From Hyalella azteca (Eukaryota > Arthropoda > Malacostraca > Amphipoda > Hyalellidae), in the NCBI RefSeq assembly GCF_000764305.2, contig NW_025944795.1:63838-127837 (forward strand): DNA of 64,000 nucleotides, given 5' to 3'. Below the pieces are notes generated by a model, which saw nothing but the letters and a program-made list of their open reading frames with translations, was not told the DNA's origin and did no database searches. Within the stretch, counting starts at the first letter, position 1; every line of letters begins with the position of its first letter. Position numbers and translations under genes: made by a program. Shown in pieces: positions 24,621 through 34,850 of the stretch.

Positions 24621-24869
24621 CTACGGGAAGAACATGTTGTTGATATCTCCGTCTAGCGCTGTAACTTGGTTGATGTAATAGATCCTGTTAACCATAGCGT
24701 CCAAGTCTATAACTCTGGACCCTGTTTTCTGTGCAATGTTGTCTTGAATAAATGACTTGAGTCCTGCTTTGATGCATGCCATTTGTTGACGATTGCGCGT
24801 GCATTGCATGAACGATAACACGCGCTGGATGTTGGTGCTGGCCAGATGTGGGATGAACGTCTCGCAGCC
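24621..24869 (-). CDS. Gene C terminal exon
   Basis: From acceptor GTATTCACCAG, phase 0, to TAG at 24623-24621; 82 residues beginning GCETFIPHLASTNIQRVL and ending DGDINNMFFP. Cysteines at FMQC and QMAC are eight residues apart. Confidence 0.68.
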   Translation of the reverse strand, partial: GCETFIPHLASTNIQRVLSFMQCTRNRQQMACIKAGLKSFIQDNIAQKTGSRVIDLDAMVNRIYYINQVTALDGDINNMFFP

Positions 24870-27800
24870 CTGGTGAATACAAATAATGGGTATTGTAATG
24901 GACATAGGATTAATTAGAGAGGTTATATTTACTAAATTGGATATATATGCTGTAAATATCTATGTGTAAATGTGTTGACTATAATTTTTGAACATTGGAG
25001 TAATTAAAACGATTAAATTTGCCATAATGTTTGTTTGGAAAGGTTAATTTTTTCTTTGGATTTTAATGATTCCGAACATTAGATGGAAAAATTTTGAAAA
25101 AATTCGAGAATGTGTAGTGTTCAACTTACTAAGTATTTTGTCATGGAATAGAAAAAGTTAGCATAATTTTTCTAGGGCATATAAAACGTAAACCTAACAG
25201 GTATTTAAATATATCAAATTAAGATCTGAACTTAGAATAACCGAAATTATAAGCAAAAAAGTGGTGTATTGAGTTTAAATTCTGTGACACCGCATTTGTG
25301 AAAAATGTGGTAAAAATAACTCTAAGAACTTGATGATTTACCAACAAGAGGGAATATTTTGCCATACCTTTAAGCGATAACAGGAGTGCGAATAAAAGCT
25401 TAAACAAATGCGGAAAAACAAAGGATTACTGCTAATCCATTTTTACAGGTATGAAACACAACGTGCAATATACCTTAAATTCCAATAATCTACTCTAACT
25501 TAATGTACATCGCAAGAAAAACATGTTTAACTGGAACACATTGCTCGGAAAATCGACGAGAAAAGGTCTCAACGGCATTTCAGTGGTAGGCCAGAACGTG
25601 AAAAAATCACCGTGTCGCCGTTTTTTCAATTTAAAACAATAAACCCATACCATATAAAAAAACGGCGAAACGGGTTGTTTTCACGGAGCAGTTGGACACT
25701 AGAAGGCCGGGCAAACCTTTTTCTCACTGTTCTTTTGTACAGTGCATACATTTACTATATTGCAAGAAACAGCAGCAAAGGAGCTAGATAAATCTAGCTA
25801 TTTTATCTATTTAAAATGGCTTTAAAAACTATTTTCTAGAGATTTTAGTTATAGAAAAAACTAAAAGAAATTTTTCTATAGGTTTTAGCTAGTGAGAATA
25901 GCTAAAAAACTATTTGCTATAGATTTTAGCAATAGAAAATAGCGATAAATGCCATTATACGTACAGTGACTCGGTGACACTCGTCCAGAGCTCGTATGAA
26001 GTCCTCCTTCACTTCAGGAGGCAGGTTGGCTCGACTTGTGTTCTCTTTAATGACATCAAAACGCAGTTCACCGTCCTCATTAATCTGCGTCATGAAATAA
26101 AACTCTGTTTTCATATTAGTGCGCCAAACAGAAACGCAGTTTACCTTCCACGTTGATCTGCGTCGTGCAATAAAACTCTTTTTCATATTAGTGCGTCAAA
26201 CAGAAACGCAGTTCACCCTCCTCATTGATCTGCGTCGTGAAATAAAACTCTGTTTTCATATTAGTGCGTCAAACAGAAACGCAGTTTACTGTCCTAATTG
26301 ATCTGCGTCATAAATAGACGTCGTGGTTTTCAGAGTAATGCTTCAGAGATATAGACAGAACATAATCTGCGTCAAGTAAGAGACGTGGTTTACATAATAA
26401 TGCGTTTGTTCTGCAGACATTTGGACTAGTGCTAAGAGAAGTCTTGAAGAGTTTCATATCGATCGAAAATTAATGTAAAGAATAGTTTCTCTAGAGTGAT
26501 AAAAGGATTTTCAGAAACTTTTTGCTGCACATCTAAATTTTCAAGGCAAAAAGATAGAGCAATTTTTCGGGTATAACCACATACTAACGAATGGCGAAAC
26601 CGGGCACTTACAGTCCAAAATTCACTAACCATGCTGACATTTTTATATATTCAGATGATGCAAAACTCACGACTCCATGAGCCCTAAAAACTCCAGCATG
26701 GAGCATCACTAACTACTCCAAGTGCTTCCACTTTGCCCCTTAGAACTCCAGCATTGAGCAACACTTACGACTCCAAGGACCATGAGATCAAGACTTATGG
26801 CTCCATGGAGCAACACTCACGACTCCAAGGACCCTGAGATCAAGACTTGGCTCCATGGAGCAACACTCACTACTCCAAGGACCCTGAGAACTCAAGCATG
26901 GAGCAACACCCACGACTCCAAGGACCCTTAGGGCAAGACTCGCGGCTCCATGGAGCTAGACTCACGACTCCAAGGACCCTGAGAGCAAGACTCACGGCTC
27001 CAAGGAACCTGAGAGCAAGACTCATGACTCCATGGAGCAAGAATCACGACTCCAAGGGCTTCCACTTTCCCTTTCCAGCATGGGACAACACTCACGAATC
27101 CAAGGACCCTGAGGGCAAGACTCACGGCTCCATGGAGCAAGACTCACGACTCCAAGGAACCTGAGAGCAAGACTCATGACTCCATGGAACAAGAATCACG
27201 ACTCCAAGGGCTTCCACTTTCCCTTTCCAGCATGGGACAACACTCACGACTCCAAGGACCCTGAGGGCAAGACTCACGGCTCCATGGAGCAAGGCTCACG
27301 ACTCCAAGGAACCTGAGAGCAAGACTCATGACTCCATGGAACAAGAATCACGACTCCAAGGGCTTCTACTTTCCCTTTCCAGCATGCGACAACACTCACG
27401 ACTCCAAGGACCCTGAGGGCAAGACTCACGACTCCATGGAGCAAGACTCACAACTCCAAGGGCCTCCAGGACGCAGGTATGGTTGTCGAGTTGCTCCTTG
27501 ACACGGCGTTCCCGGTCCAGCATGTTCTGGACGAACGCTCTGAACGCGTCATCCTTGTCTTCCTGTCTTATTTGTCTTCGCTGATTAGAAATGGAAATTT
27601 TCAATTTACAATAAGAAATAAGAATGAGTGTTTGTTTTCATGTATTAATAACACAATGAAAATTTTTATTTCATGCTGATAGATAAAAATGCGATAGTTC
27701 TACCCATTAATAACATGATAAAAAATTTCCTGGTATTATAAATAATCAGTATTAAATAACATAATTAAATTTTTAATAAATTATTGATGCAAGTTCTCAA

Positions 27801-30800
27801 AGTGTATAATGTCCACATTCATTTTAGTGATTTACGTTCAAAAAAAAAAAAGAATAATTTCACTTTTTAAAAATTAAGTGTTATCACTGCCCAGTTTAAT
27901 TAAACATATCATTCATACTATGCCATGATTTTCCTGTAAACTCATCATACCTAACGTAATATCAAAACTATTAATTGTCTGTTTTGAGTAATAAATCTGA
28001 TGACGTTATGGAATTACTATTCAAGTTTTAATTTTCAATTTAGAATTCATTTCTCTCCTTCGAAGCACTTCTCACCTGCCGTGATCTCAAGATATTTTCG
28101 CCGTCCACAGGATGAACGAAAATAGGAATCTGATCCTGTTGGTAAAATAATAATAATATAATAAGGATAATAGTGAGTGGGATGAAAGTTCAGTAAATGC
28201 AATAAATATTGAGAGGGTAATTGAATGTTTATTAAAAAAACACACATGAAAAAATGAAATCATCGATCTTAAATACCAACTGCATTGGTTCATTAAATAA
28301 ACTGCTTGAAGAACTGCAATAAAGAGGTATAAAATGTTTGATTAAACTATAATTTAGAAAAAAACTAATTTCTGCTTTAAATGACTTAATTTTGGCATAC
28401 TAACAAACAGCGTGAACCAAATAGGCTGGATGGCGTTAATTGAAAGGTCTGGATGCGTCTTGACAGAGCTGGACAGAATGGACGGATGATGCTGGATGGT
28501 CTGAAGCCCGGAGCTGGATCGATGATGCGTCAACTCCGGTGGATTGGTCACGAAAAGTTGGGATGCTCTGCTAGGTAGGAAGTTGTTGTGATATTTATTA
28601 CAGGCGAGCTTAAAACGTGCTTAAAATTTTGTATCAATATATGATTGGAAATCAAAACGAAATTTGAATTTTGAGTCAGATTTGTATCTATCTTGAAATA
28701 AAACTTGTATCTATCTCAAAAGTAAAAAGCACGTTAATCCGTATCACGCGAAAATATAACAATCACTATAGTTTATAGATATAAAACGCACGTTAATCCG
28801 TATATTCTTACTGAAATGTAACAATCACTTTGGTTTATAGACATAAAACGCACGTTTATCCGTATATTCATGCTGAAATATGACAATAACTATAGTTTAT
28901 AGACATAAAACTTACGTTAATCCGTATTTTCTTGCTGAAATATGAAAATCACTATAGTTTATAGATAAAATAAATGCTAATCCGTATTTTCTCGCTGTAA
29001 TATGGCAATCACTATAGTTTATAGACATAAAACGCACGGTAATCCGTATATTCTTACTGAAATATTGCAATCACTTTAGTTTATAGGTAAAGGACATAAA
29101 ACGCTCGTTAATCCGTATTTTCTTGCTGAAATATGGCAATAATTATAGTTTATAATATTAAACGCACGTCAGTCCGTATTTTCTTGCTGTAATTTGACAA
29201 TCTCTATAGTTTATAGATAAAATAAACGTTAATCCGTATTTCTCGTTTATATAGGACAATAATTATAGTTTATAGATATTAAACGCACGTCAGTCCAAGC
29301 TCGGAGGTGACCGAGGCTTGCCGCTGGCGTGGCGTTCTGCCGGTCTGGGTGCTGCTGCTGGGGACTTTAGGGAGCCTCCTGCTGCAGGCCAGCGTCAGCA
29401 GCTCCACCTTGCGGCTCCACGCGAACGACAAGTCGTCGCCTAGGCAGTCCCGCCACATCTGCACATGAGGATTATGTGGTGGAATGATGGGGAAAAATTT
29501 AATTGATTATTGAGGGATCCTCGCGAATGACTAGTCGTCGCACAGGCAATCCCGCGACATCTGTGGTTGAGGATTATGTGGTGGAATGATGGGGAAAAAT
29601 GTATATTATTATTGAGTGGCTACAAGAATAGGTCAAGTCGTCGCCTAGGCAGTCCCGCCACATCTGAATATGAGGGTTATATGCGGTGGAATGATGAAAA
29701 AAATTAATTGTTTGATTCTTTTTTGTGTGGCTACGCGCGATCGACTAGTCGTCGATCGTCCATACAATCCCGCCACATCTGGAAACTGCGAATTTGTTGT
29801 AGAATGATGAGGAGAAAATTTAACTATTCAATTCTGTATTCTGCGGCCCCAAAGAATGTTAAGTTAAGAAATGATGGGGAAAAATTTAATTCATAATCGT
29901 GTGGTTGAAAGGATAGGCTAAGTCGTCGCCCAGACAGCCCCGCTATATCCAGAGTTTGAGAGCACTAAATTAAATAGCGAGAAAAAAAATTATTGAAAAA
30001 TGATGATTAAAAAATAAAAACCCGTAGAAACATCACTCTGAAAATATGATAACAGAGAATTAATATTCAGAAGAAGAGTTGACTTGGAAAATAATTGGAA
30101 GTTAAGACCATAAGAATAGAGTACTAAAATTTGAAAAATAATATTATTAATGCCAGGTGAATAATTTTGACTAGGTGAACATAGTCGCTTGGATTAGGGC
30201 AAAAATATTGTAGTGGAAAGTTCGGCCTGAATTATTGGAAAATAATTTATTCATCATACATCAAAGATAAATAAAGAAAATAATAATCAATAAATAGCCA
30301 TTTTATTAAGGCATATCATATATACATTAAATTTCGAACACATGATTGATTATTTGATGAATATTAGGTTATATGCTTTTTTTCTTCTTTCATAAAATCT
30401 ATTAATCGCGGGCATTGCAATGAATAAAGAATAGAAATTATATTTTTTAGAATATGCAACATGATAACATTATAATACACTGCGGTACGATTGGAATTTA
30501 TTGAGTGATAATTATGATATTATATTAGTTCTGAATGCTTACTTGATTAACTGCGTAATTGTGAACGAAGTCATCATCGGAGTTCAGTGCATGGCTGCCG
30601 CTACTTAAAAATGACACAATCATATAAAAAACAATCATCTCCGTTGATTTATTGTTCTTAAAAATTTCAGTATTTTATTGGTGTTTACATATACTTTTTA
30701 TTTTAAAGTTTATTCGACGTAAAGATGCAGCTTTTGTTCCCGCTTTGAGTGAATTTTTCTTGCTACTTAAACGCTATTTATGTGATTGGTAAAATTAATC

Positions 30801-31328
30801 TGTATAATCTAATAATCTATATAAATAATCTAGCGTTCGAAGTGCGGGTCGAGTATCGTTTCCTATTTTGCTCAGAGTTTCGAAAAAAATACATTGTTAG
30901 AAAATTGGTTAGTTTTAAAATTTTTGAAATTTCATATTGATCATGCGTAGTTCAAGTTTCTTTAAATAAAAAGATATAATAGCAGTTTGTAAATTTTTCT
31001 GGTACATGGGGAAAATTTTATTCCTTCAAAGTGCACAGATAAAGAAAAAAGCACACACAGCTCTCGTCCATGTTTTTTGCATTCAAATTTTTTTCACAAA
31101 CTAAGAGAATTTTCTGCAATGATTTTTAAATGACAATAATTTATTATTAATCCAAATTTGTATATAGATATTTTCAATGTTCATAATTGTTATAGCACAG
31201 CTCATTGACACAAGTGCGCACACCAACGAAGCGTACACGGTTGTGAGGGTCGGTTCAGGGTGACCGCCTTTATATACTCCAGCCTCCCCTTGGTCATCCG
31301 GAGCACGCCACAGGATTCGGAGAATAAA
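24621..31328 (-). CDS. Gene C: multi-exon protein with OBP-like cysteine pattern at the C-terminus (5' end not found)
   Basis: Eight exons join with matching phase: 31328-31224, 30600-30543, 29458-29289, 28570-28405, 28135-28076, 27580-27452, 26084-25965, 24869-24621 (stop TAG). Together they give about 351 residues. The last three exons read CVLEALGVINEDGELRF, a charged helix, LDEC, GCETFIPHL, FMQCTRNRQQMAC. A Cys followed by a short hydrophobic run and INEDGEL, then C-x4-GC and C-x8-C, recalls insect odorant-binding or 27-kDa haemolymph proteins, but homology is not proven. The upstream part (MWRDCLGDDLSFAW, a Ser/Thr/Arg-rich stretch) is unfamiliar. No signal peptide was found, so at least one 5' exon is missing. 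Confidence 0.6.
25598..25686. repeat. Fold-back (MITE-like) inverted repeat
   Basis: Arms of about 30 bp, best matched at TCGCCGTTTTTT on the left and AAAAAACGGCGA on the right, enclose an AT-rich loop of about 30 bp. Confidence 0.65.
25965..26084 (-). CDS. Gene C exon 7
   Basis: A 40-codon phase-0 exon from a TCATGACGCAG acceptor to a GTACGT donor. It reads INEDGELRFDVIKENTSR and LPPEVKEDFIRALDEC. Its first 24 bases and acceptor are repeated three more times upstream. Confidence 0.7.
26085..26310. repeat. 73-bp tandem copies of a splice acceptor plus exon start
   Basis: Period 73, 73, 72. Each unit holds GACGCAG followed by a diverged copy of the first 24 bases of the adjoining exon. The second and third copies keep an open frame (INVEGKLRF, INEEGELRF); the fourth has a stop. 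Confidence 0.88.
26322..26460 (+). repeat. Dispersed ~137-bp repeat, copy 1
   Basis: Contains TAATGCGTTTGTTCTGCAGA and TAAGAGAAGTCTTGAAGAGT; the second copy is at 32640. Present in a gene C intron and upstream of it. Confidence 0.85.
26660..27451. repeat. Composite minisatellite containing donor-like GTGAGT
   Basis: Units of about 30-170 bp built from ACTCCAAGGACCCTGAG and AAGACTCACGGCTCCATGG. Read on the gene C strand each unit carries GGAGTCGTGAGTCTTG. At least a dozen copies of GTGAGT are present, and the array starts exactly at the donor of the exon ending 27452. Confidence 0.92.
27452..27580 (-). CDS. Gene C exon 6
   Basis: The acceptor TTTCTAATCAG opens 43 phase-0 codons: RRQIRQEDKDDAFRAFVQNM, then LDRERRVKEQLDNHTC and VLEALGV. 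The donor is GTGAGT. The charged helix precedes the first cysteine of the OBP-like part. Confidence 0.68.
28076..28135 (-). CDS. Gene C exon 5
   Basis: A 60-nt phase-0 exon between TTACCAACAG and GTGAGA, reading DQIPIFVHPVDGENILRSRQ. Called on good splice sites and consistent phase only. Confidence 0.5.
28405..28570 (-). CDS. Gene C exon 4
   Basis: The acceptor TTCCTACCTAG opens in phase 2 and the donor GTTAGT closes in phase 0. Reads QLFVTNPPELTHHRSSS through AIQPIWFTLF. It is supported because it bridges the phase-2 end of exon 3 and the phase-0 start of exon 5. Confidence 0.5.
28725..29288. repeat. ~65-75-bp minisatellite overlapping the donor of gene C exon 3
   Basis: About eight units containing ACGCACGTTAATCCGTATTT. 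Read on the gene strand, one unit carries GGACTGACGTGCGTTTAATA, identical to the exon 3 end and its donor, so the array includes the splice junction. Confidence 0.88.
29289..29458 (-). CDS. Gene C exon 3
   Basis: The acceptor CATGTGCAG opens in phase 0 and the donor GTGCGT closes in phase 2. Reads MWRDCLGDDLSFAWSRK, LLTLACSRRLPK, then a Ser/Thr/Arg/Gln-rich stretch. GC-rich against an AT background. Confidence 0.65.
29459..29960. repeat. ~118-bp tandem copies of an acceptor plus exon start
   Basis: Four diverged units beyond the real exon. Each repeats the start of gene C exon 3 (codons for MWRDCLGDDL, seen on the plus strand as GTCGTCGCCTAGGCAGTCCC) with its acceptor and the GGAATGATGGGGAAAA intron tail. 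Confidence 0.85.
30543..30600 (-). CDS. Gene C exon 2
   Basis: A 58-nt exon, phase 2 to phase 0, with donor GTAAGC; reads SHALNSDDDFVHNYAVNQ. The acceptor is ambiguous between two AG sites six bases apart in the same frame. Confidence 0.5.
31224..31328 (-). CDS. Gene C exon 1 (first one found)
   Basis: The acceptor CACGTCTTAG opens in phase 2. Reads LFSESCGVLRMTKGRLEYIK then AVTLNRPSQP. Two donors in the right phase, GTGTGC (end 31224) and GTGTAC (end 31239), are possible. Confidence 0.45.
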
Positions 31329-31700
31329 CTAAGACGTGCAATTATGAATTCAGTAATAAATTGCACTTTATAATCGTGATTAGTTGTATAAGACAGGATT
31401 TCTGTTTTGATGGTCCAAGAACAGGTTTTCCCAGGTTTTTCCCTTGCCGGAATTAACTGTCTTAAAAACTGTCTTAAAATAAAAAACAAAAATTGCAACC
31501 GGTTAAAATTAGATTTATAAAGTATATGTGATCGTAAAATTTATAATATTTACTAACTATCCATTTATTTGAAGAAGACAATTAAAACAAATGCGCCATG
31601 AAATTGGTTGAAAGATTTTGTTATTTTGATAAATGCATTTATATATAAAAAGTATTTGATATTATGTCATTATCTTGAATAAGTAATAGAGGTATCTGCC
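31329..31700. other. Sequence upstream of gene C exon 1, no exon seen
   Basis: AT-rich. A missing 5' exon of gene C should lie here or between the arrays further right. Confidence 0.4.
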
Positions 31701-31704
31701 GTGC

Positions 31705-32125
31705 ACCAAGAAATTTCTACCAGTTCACTATCCCGAATAAATAACTAAGGAGCTGTCGTTCGTACTGTTTCATAATCCCAATAAATAACTAAGGGAGCTG
31801 TCGTTCGTACTGCTTCACTATTCCAAATAAATAACTAAGGAGCTGTCGTTCGTACTGTTTCATAATCCCAATAAATAACTAAGGGAGCTGTCGTTCGTAC
31901 TGTTTCACTATCCCAATAAATAACNATATCCAAATAAATAACTAAGGGAGCTGTCGTTCGTGCTGTTTCACTATCCCAAATAAATAACTAAGGAGCTGTC
32001 GTTCATACTGTTTCACTATCCAAATAAATAAATAATGAGCTGTCGTTCGTACTGTTTCACTATCCCGAATAAATAATTAAGGAGCTGTTGTTTGTACTGT
32101 TTCACTATCCCGAATAAATAACTAA
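31705..32125. repeat. 44-bp minisatellite
   Basis: Nine or ten copies of a unit with AACTAAGGAGCTGTCGTTCG and CTGTTTCACTATCCC. An N at 31925 marks an artificial join inside it. Confidence 0.92.
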
Positions 32126-32399
32126 GATGGAGTAGCGTACATCGCGTGAGACATGACATTACGTTTTGTACGTCACTTGTTTCGGTCACAGCTCGTCAGT
32201 TACGACACTCCAGTGCATCGTGTGTGGACGATGGACAAGTCACTTCTTTGTTGCAGCAATGTAATCCTAGCATTAATAATAATAATGAGGAATAGAGGAA
32301 GTAGTCTCGGCTTGATGGATTGCATAATGTTGTATGTATGTATATAGGCAATGAAATGAACGAAACTTAATATTGTGATCATACAAAGTGTTTTATGTC

Positions 32400-33005
32400 C
32401 AATTTACTGCACTGTGCTCACTGTACACTGCACACTGTACACTTTATTGCAATGTGCTCACTGTACGCTGCACACTGTACTCTTTACTGCACTGTCCTCA
32501 CTGTAGAATTTACTGCACTGTGCTCACTGTACACTGCACACTGTTCACTTTATTGCAATGTGCTCACTGTACGCTGCACACTGTACTCTTTACTGCACTG
32601 TCCTCACTGTAGAATTTACTGCACTGTGCTCACTATACCGTGGTTTTCAGAGAAATCTTCAGAGATTTAAACAGAAAATTGTCTGCGTCAAGAAAAAGAC
32701 GGGATTTACAGACTAATGCGTTTGACCTGCAGACATTTGGACTATAGTTAAGAGAAGTCTTGAAGAGTTTCATATACAAGGTTTCATATACAATACAATC
32801 ATATATAGCATATTTTCAAGGTACACTTTACTGCACTGTGCTCACTGTACACTGTACACTTGACTGCACTGTGCTCACTGTACACTGTACACTTGACTGC
32901 AGTGTGCTCACTGTAAGTTTACTGCACTGTGCTCACTGTAACTTTACTGCACTGTGCTCACTGTAACTTTACTGCACTGTGCTCACTGTACACTTTACTG
33001 TACAG
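32400..33005. repeat. Composite CTCACTGTACACTGCAC minisatellite
   Basis: Two blocks (32400-32640 and 32820-33005) of short units such as TTACTGCACTGTGCTCACTG. They are separated by the dispersed repeat at 32640. All frames are open, so long ORFs here are artefacts. Confidence 0.92.
32640..32778 (+). repeat. Dispersed ~137-bp repeat, copy 2
   Basis: Matches 26322-26460 over GTGGTTTTCAGAG, TAATGCGTTTG.CCTGCAGACATTTGGACTA-type sequence and AAGAGAAGTCTTGAAGAGTT. It sits inside a minisatellite, which it splits. Confidence 0.85.
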
Positions 33006-33774
33006 TATATTAGTAGTTTGTATATTAGTTTTAGTAGTTTTGTATATTAGTAGTTTTTAAAGTCCAACTGGTAGAAATGAGCCCTTCATATAATTGAATA
33101 ACTCAAACAATGATTAAAATGCGATTGTAGGTTAATCAGTATGGAGTGTTTATTAAACATGTACCTTACTTATCATTACTTTCTGTACCTAAGTTTATCA
33201 TGATTATGCCCAAGCGGATTACACTGTCGACATTGAATTAACCTAATTTAAATTAATAAGTAGTATAGACAATAGGCCTATCGTCACACTTTCCATAAAC
33301 AGCTTAAATCATAGGTTACCACAATCATTTACCCCGAATCTTACCCAACAAAATTAACTAATTACCTTCAATATTATTACGAACAATTACCCCGAATCTG
33401 CATAAACAGCTTAACAGGGTACCGATCATTTACCCAACAAAATTAACCAATTACTCCCGAATCATGAGTTTACCCCGATTTTACTACACTCTTTAACCGA
33501 AAACTCAGGACTTAACCTAGAGCGGTTGCCTGAAAAATACTTCTGTGGAATATATAATTGATTTAAAATTTTGAAATATTTTCCAGAACCGGGGTGCTCA
33601 TCTTTATTAATCAACACAAAACTATAAGGTACTTTATACGTTTCATTACACAGTTCTTGAAACTCAATTACATTGTAGAGGGCTTGTTGTAAATTGTATT
33701 TTACTATTTTAATATTAGGCTTCTATTTAATATATAGGTTATATATAGGTCATTAAATATATAGGTATAAAGAA

Positions 33775-34320
33775 AGTTGGAATCGAGAATAGAGATTGCG
33801 GATTAGGAACGAGCAGTGAGAGCGTGGACTTGAAGTTGAAGACATCGTCACGTGTTGTGGAATGTAGCTGTTTGAACGAAGACTGTTAATTACCTCTGTG
33901 CCACGTGAACATGTGCTACGTATCCCAGTTTATCCAGAAAGTCTGTAATGATGATTGATGTGCAATAAAGTATTTTAATGATTGTTGTTTTTACCACCTG
34001 GCACCAGAACCTGCCACTATACGCAAGACAACACTATATTATGTTTTATTATATACAGTAATGCCGGACTATTATATTACATCCTAGCAGTTTAGCCCGA
34101 ACTGAATTTTAATACACGATCCAGTACCAAAATATCTGAGGATCAAAACTTCAAACACACGACGAACTCAAACGTATCCACTGAAGAAAATGAACAAATT
34201 CCTATTAGTTGCCAACAGAAGATATGCCACTGGCATAAACGGGAAATGTTTATGAACAGACTGCGCGGATGCACAATGGTTCCCTATGCGGACTTTCACG
34301 AACTTTTAACTTTATATATA
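33775..34320 (+). mobile_element. Possible LTR-retrotransposon 5' remnant
   Basis: A moderately GC-rich block with an AATAAAG polyadenylation signal (33965) is followed by TGGCACCAGAACCTG, which resembles a tRNA primer-binding site just after an LTR. Further on a short frame reads ICHWHKREMFMNRLRGC. No second LTR is visible. Confidence 0.33.
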
Positions 34321-34776
34321 AAAAAATTGTGTTACAATTTTCAAACAATGGTATAATGTTGAGAAAATGTCAGCCAAACTGAGTTATTTTCACGTTTTTT
34401 TTTTGCGGTTGAATTTAGTTTTTGATCGTCGGTGATGGCCATAATGTTATTAAAGGTGGGTAAATCTCTAAAGATGAATGAATAAAATTTAATGAGGTAA
34501 AGTGAAATTTTTACTTCATTAAATGAATTTCTCACATTCTAAGAGACTGACATTTCTAATGGTATTTTAGATTATTAGATTACATTATATTGAAGGCGAA
34601 CTAAATTTCAGCAGCGGTGATGAAAGTAAAAAGCTCAGTAACGCTTAATATGAGTAAAATTTGCTAGTAAAAGACTCTCCGATCCACATAACCAGATTGA
34701 CACGTTATGTAGATTTCTAGAGGGATAAGTTTATGATGTATCATGAAATTGAAATGAGTTGAAATTTTTTATGTGG

Positions 34777-34850
34777 TCATTTATTTTTCTTGACGTTGAT
34801 TGTTGGACCGCCTGGTAGGAATCTCTTGATAAACTCAGACTTCAGGATGC
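34777..34850 (-). CDS. Gene D terminal exon
   Basis: The acceptor TTTGTTTCAG opens in phase 1. Reads ILKSEFIKRFLPGGPTINVK then KNK and TGA at 34779-34777. Confidence 0.65.

Noticed and set aside
31262..31285. TATATAAAGG on the minus strand, resembling a TATA box
   Set aside because: It lies inside a reading frame that fits gene C exon 1 (LEYIKAV); no initiator or signal-peptide start follows.
32388..32966. Cys/His/Thr-rich repeat ORFs resembling metallothionein-like strings
   Set aside because: Translation of CTGCACTGTGCTCACTGTAC repeats in every frame.
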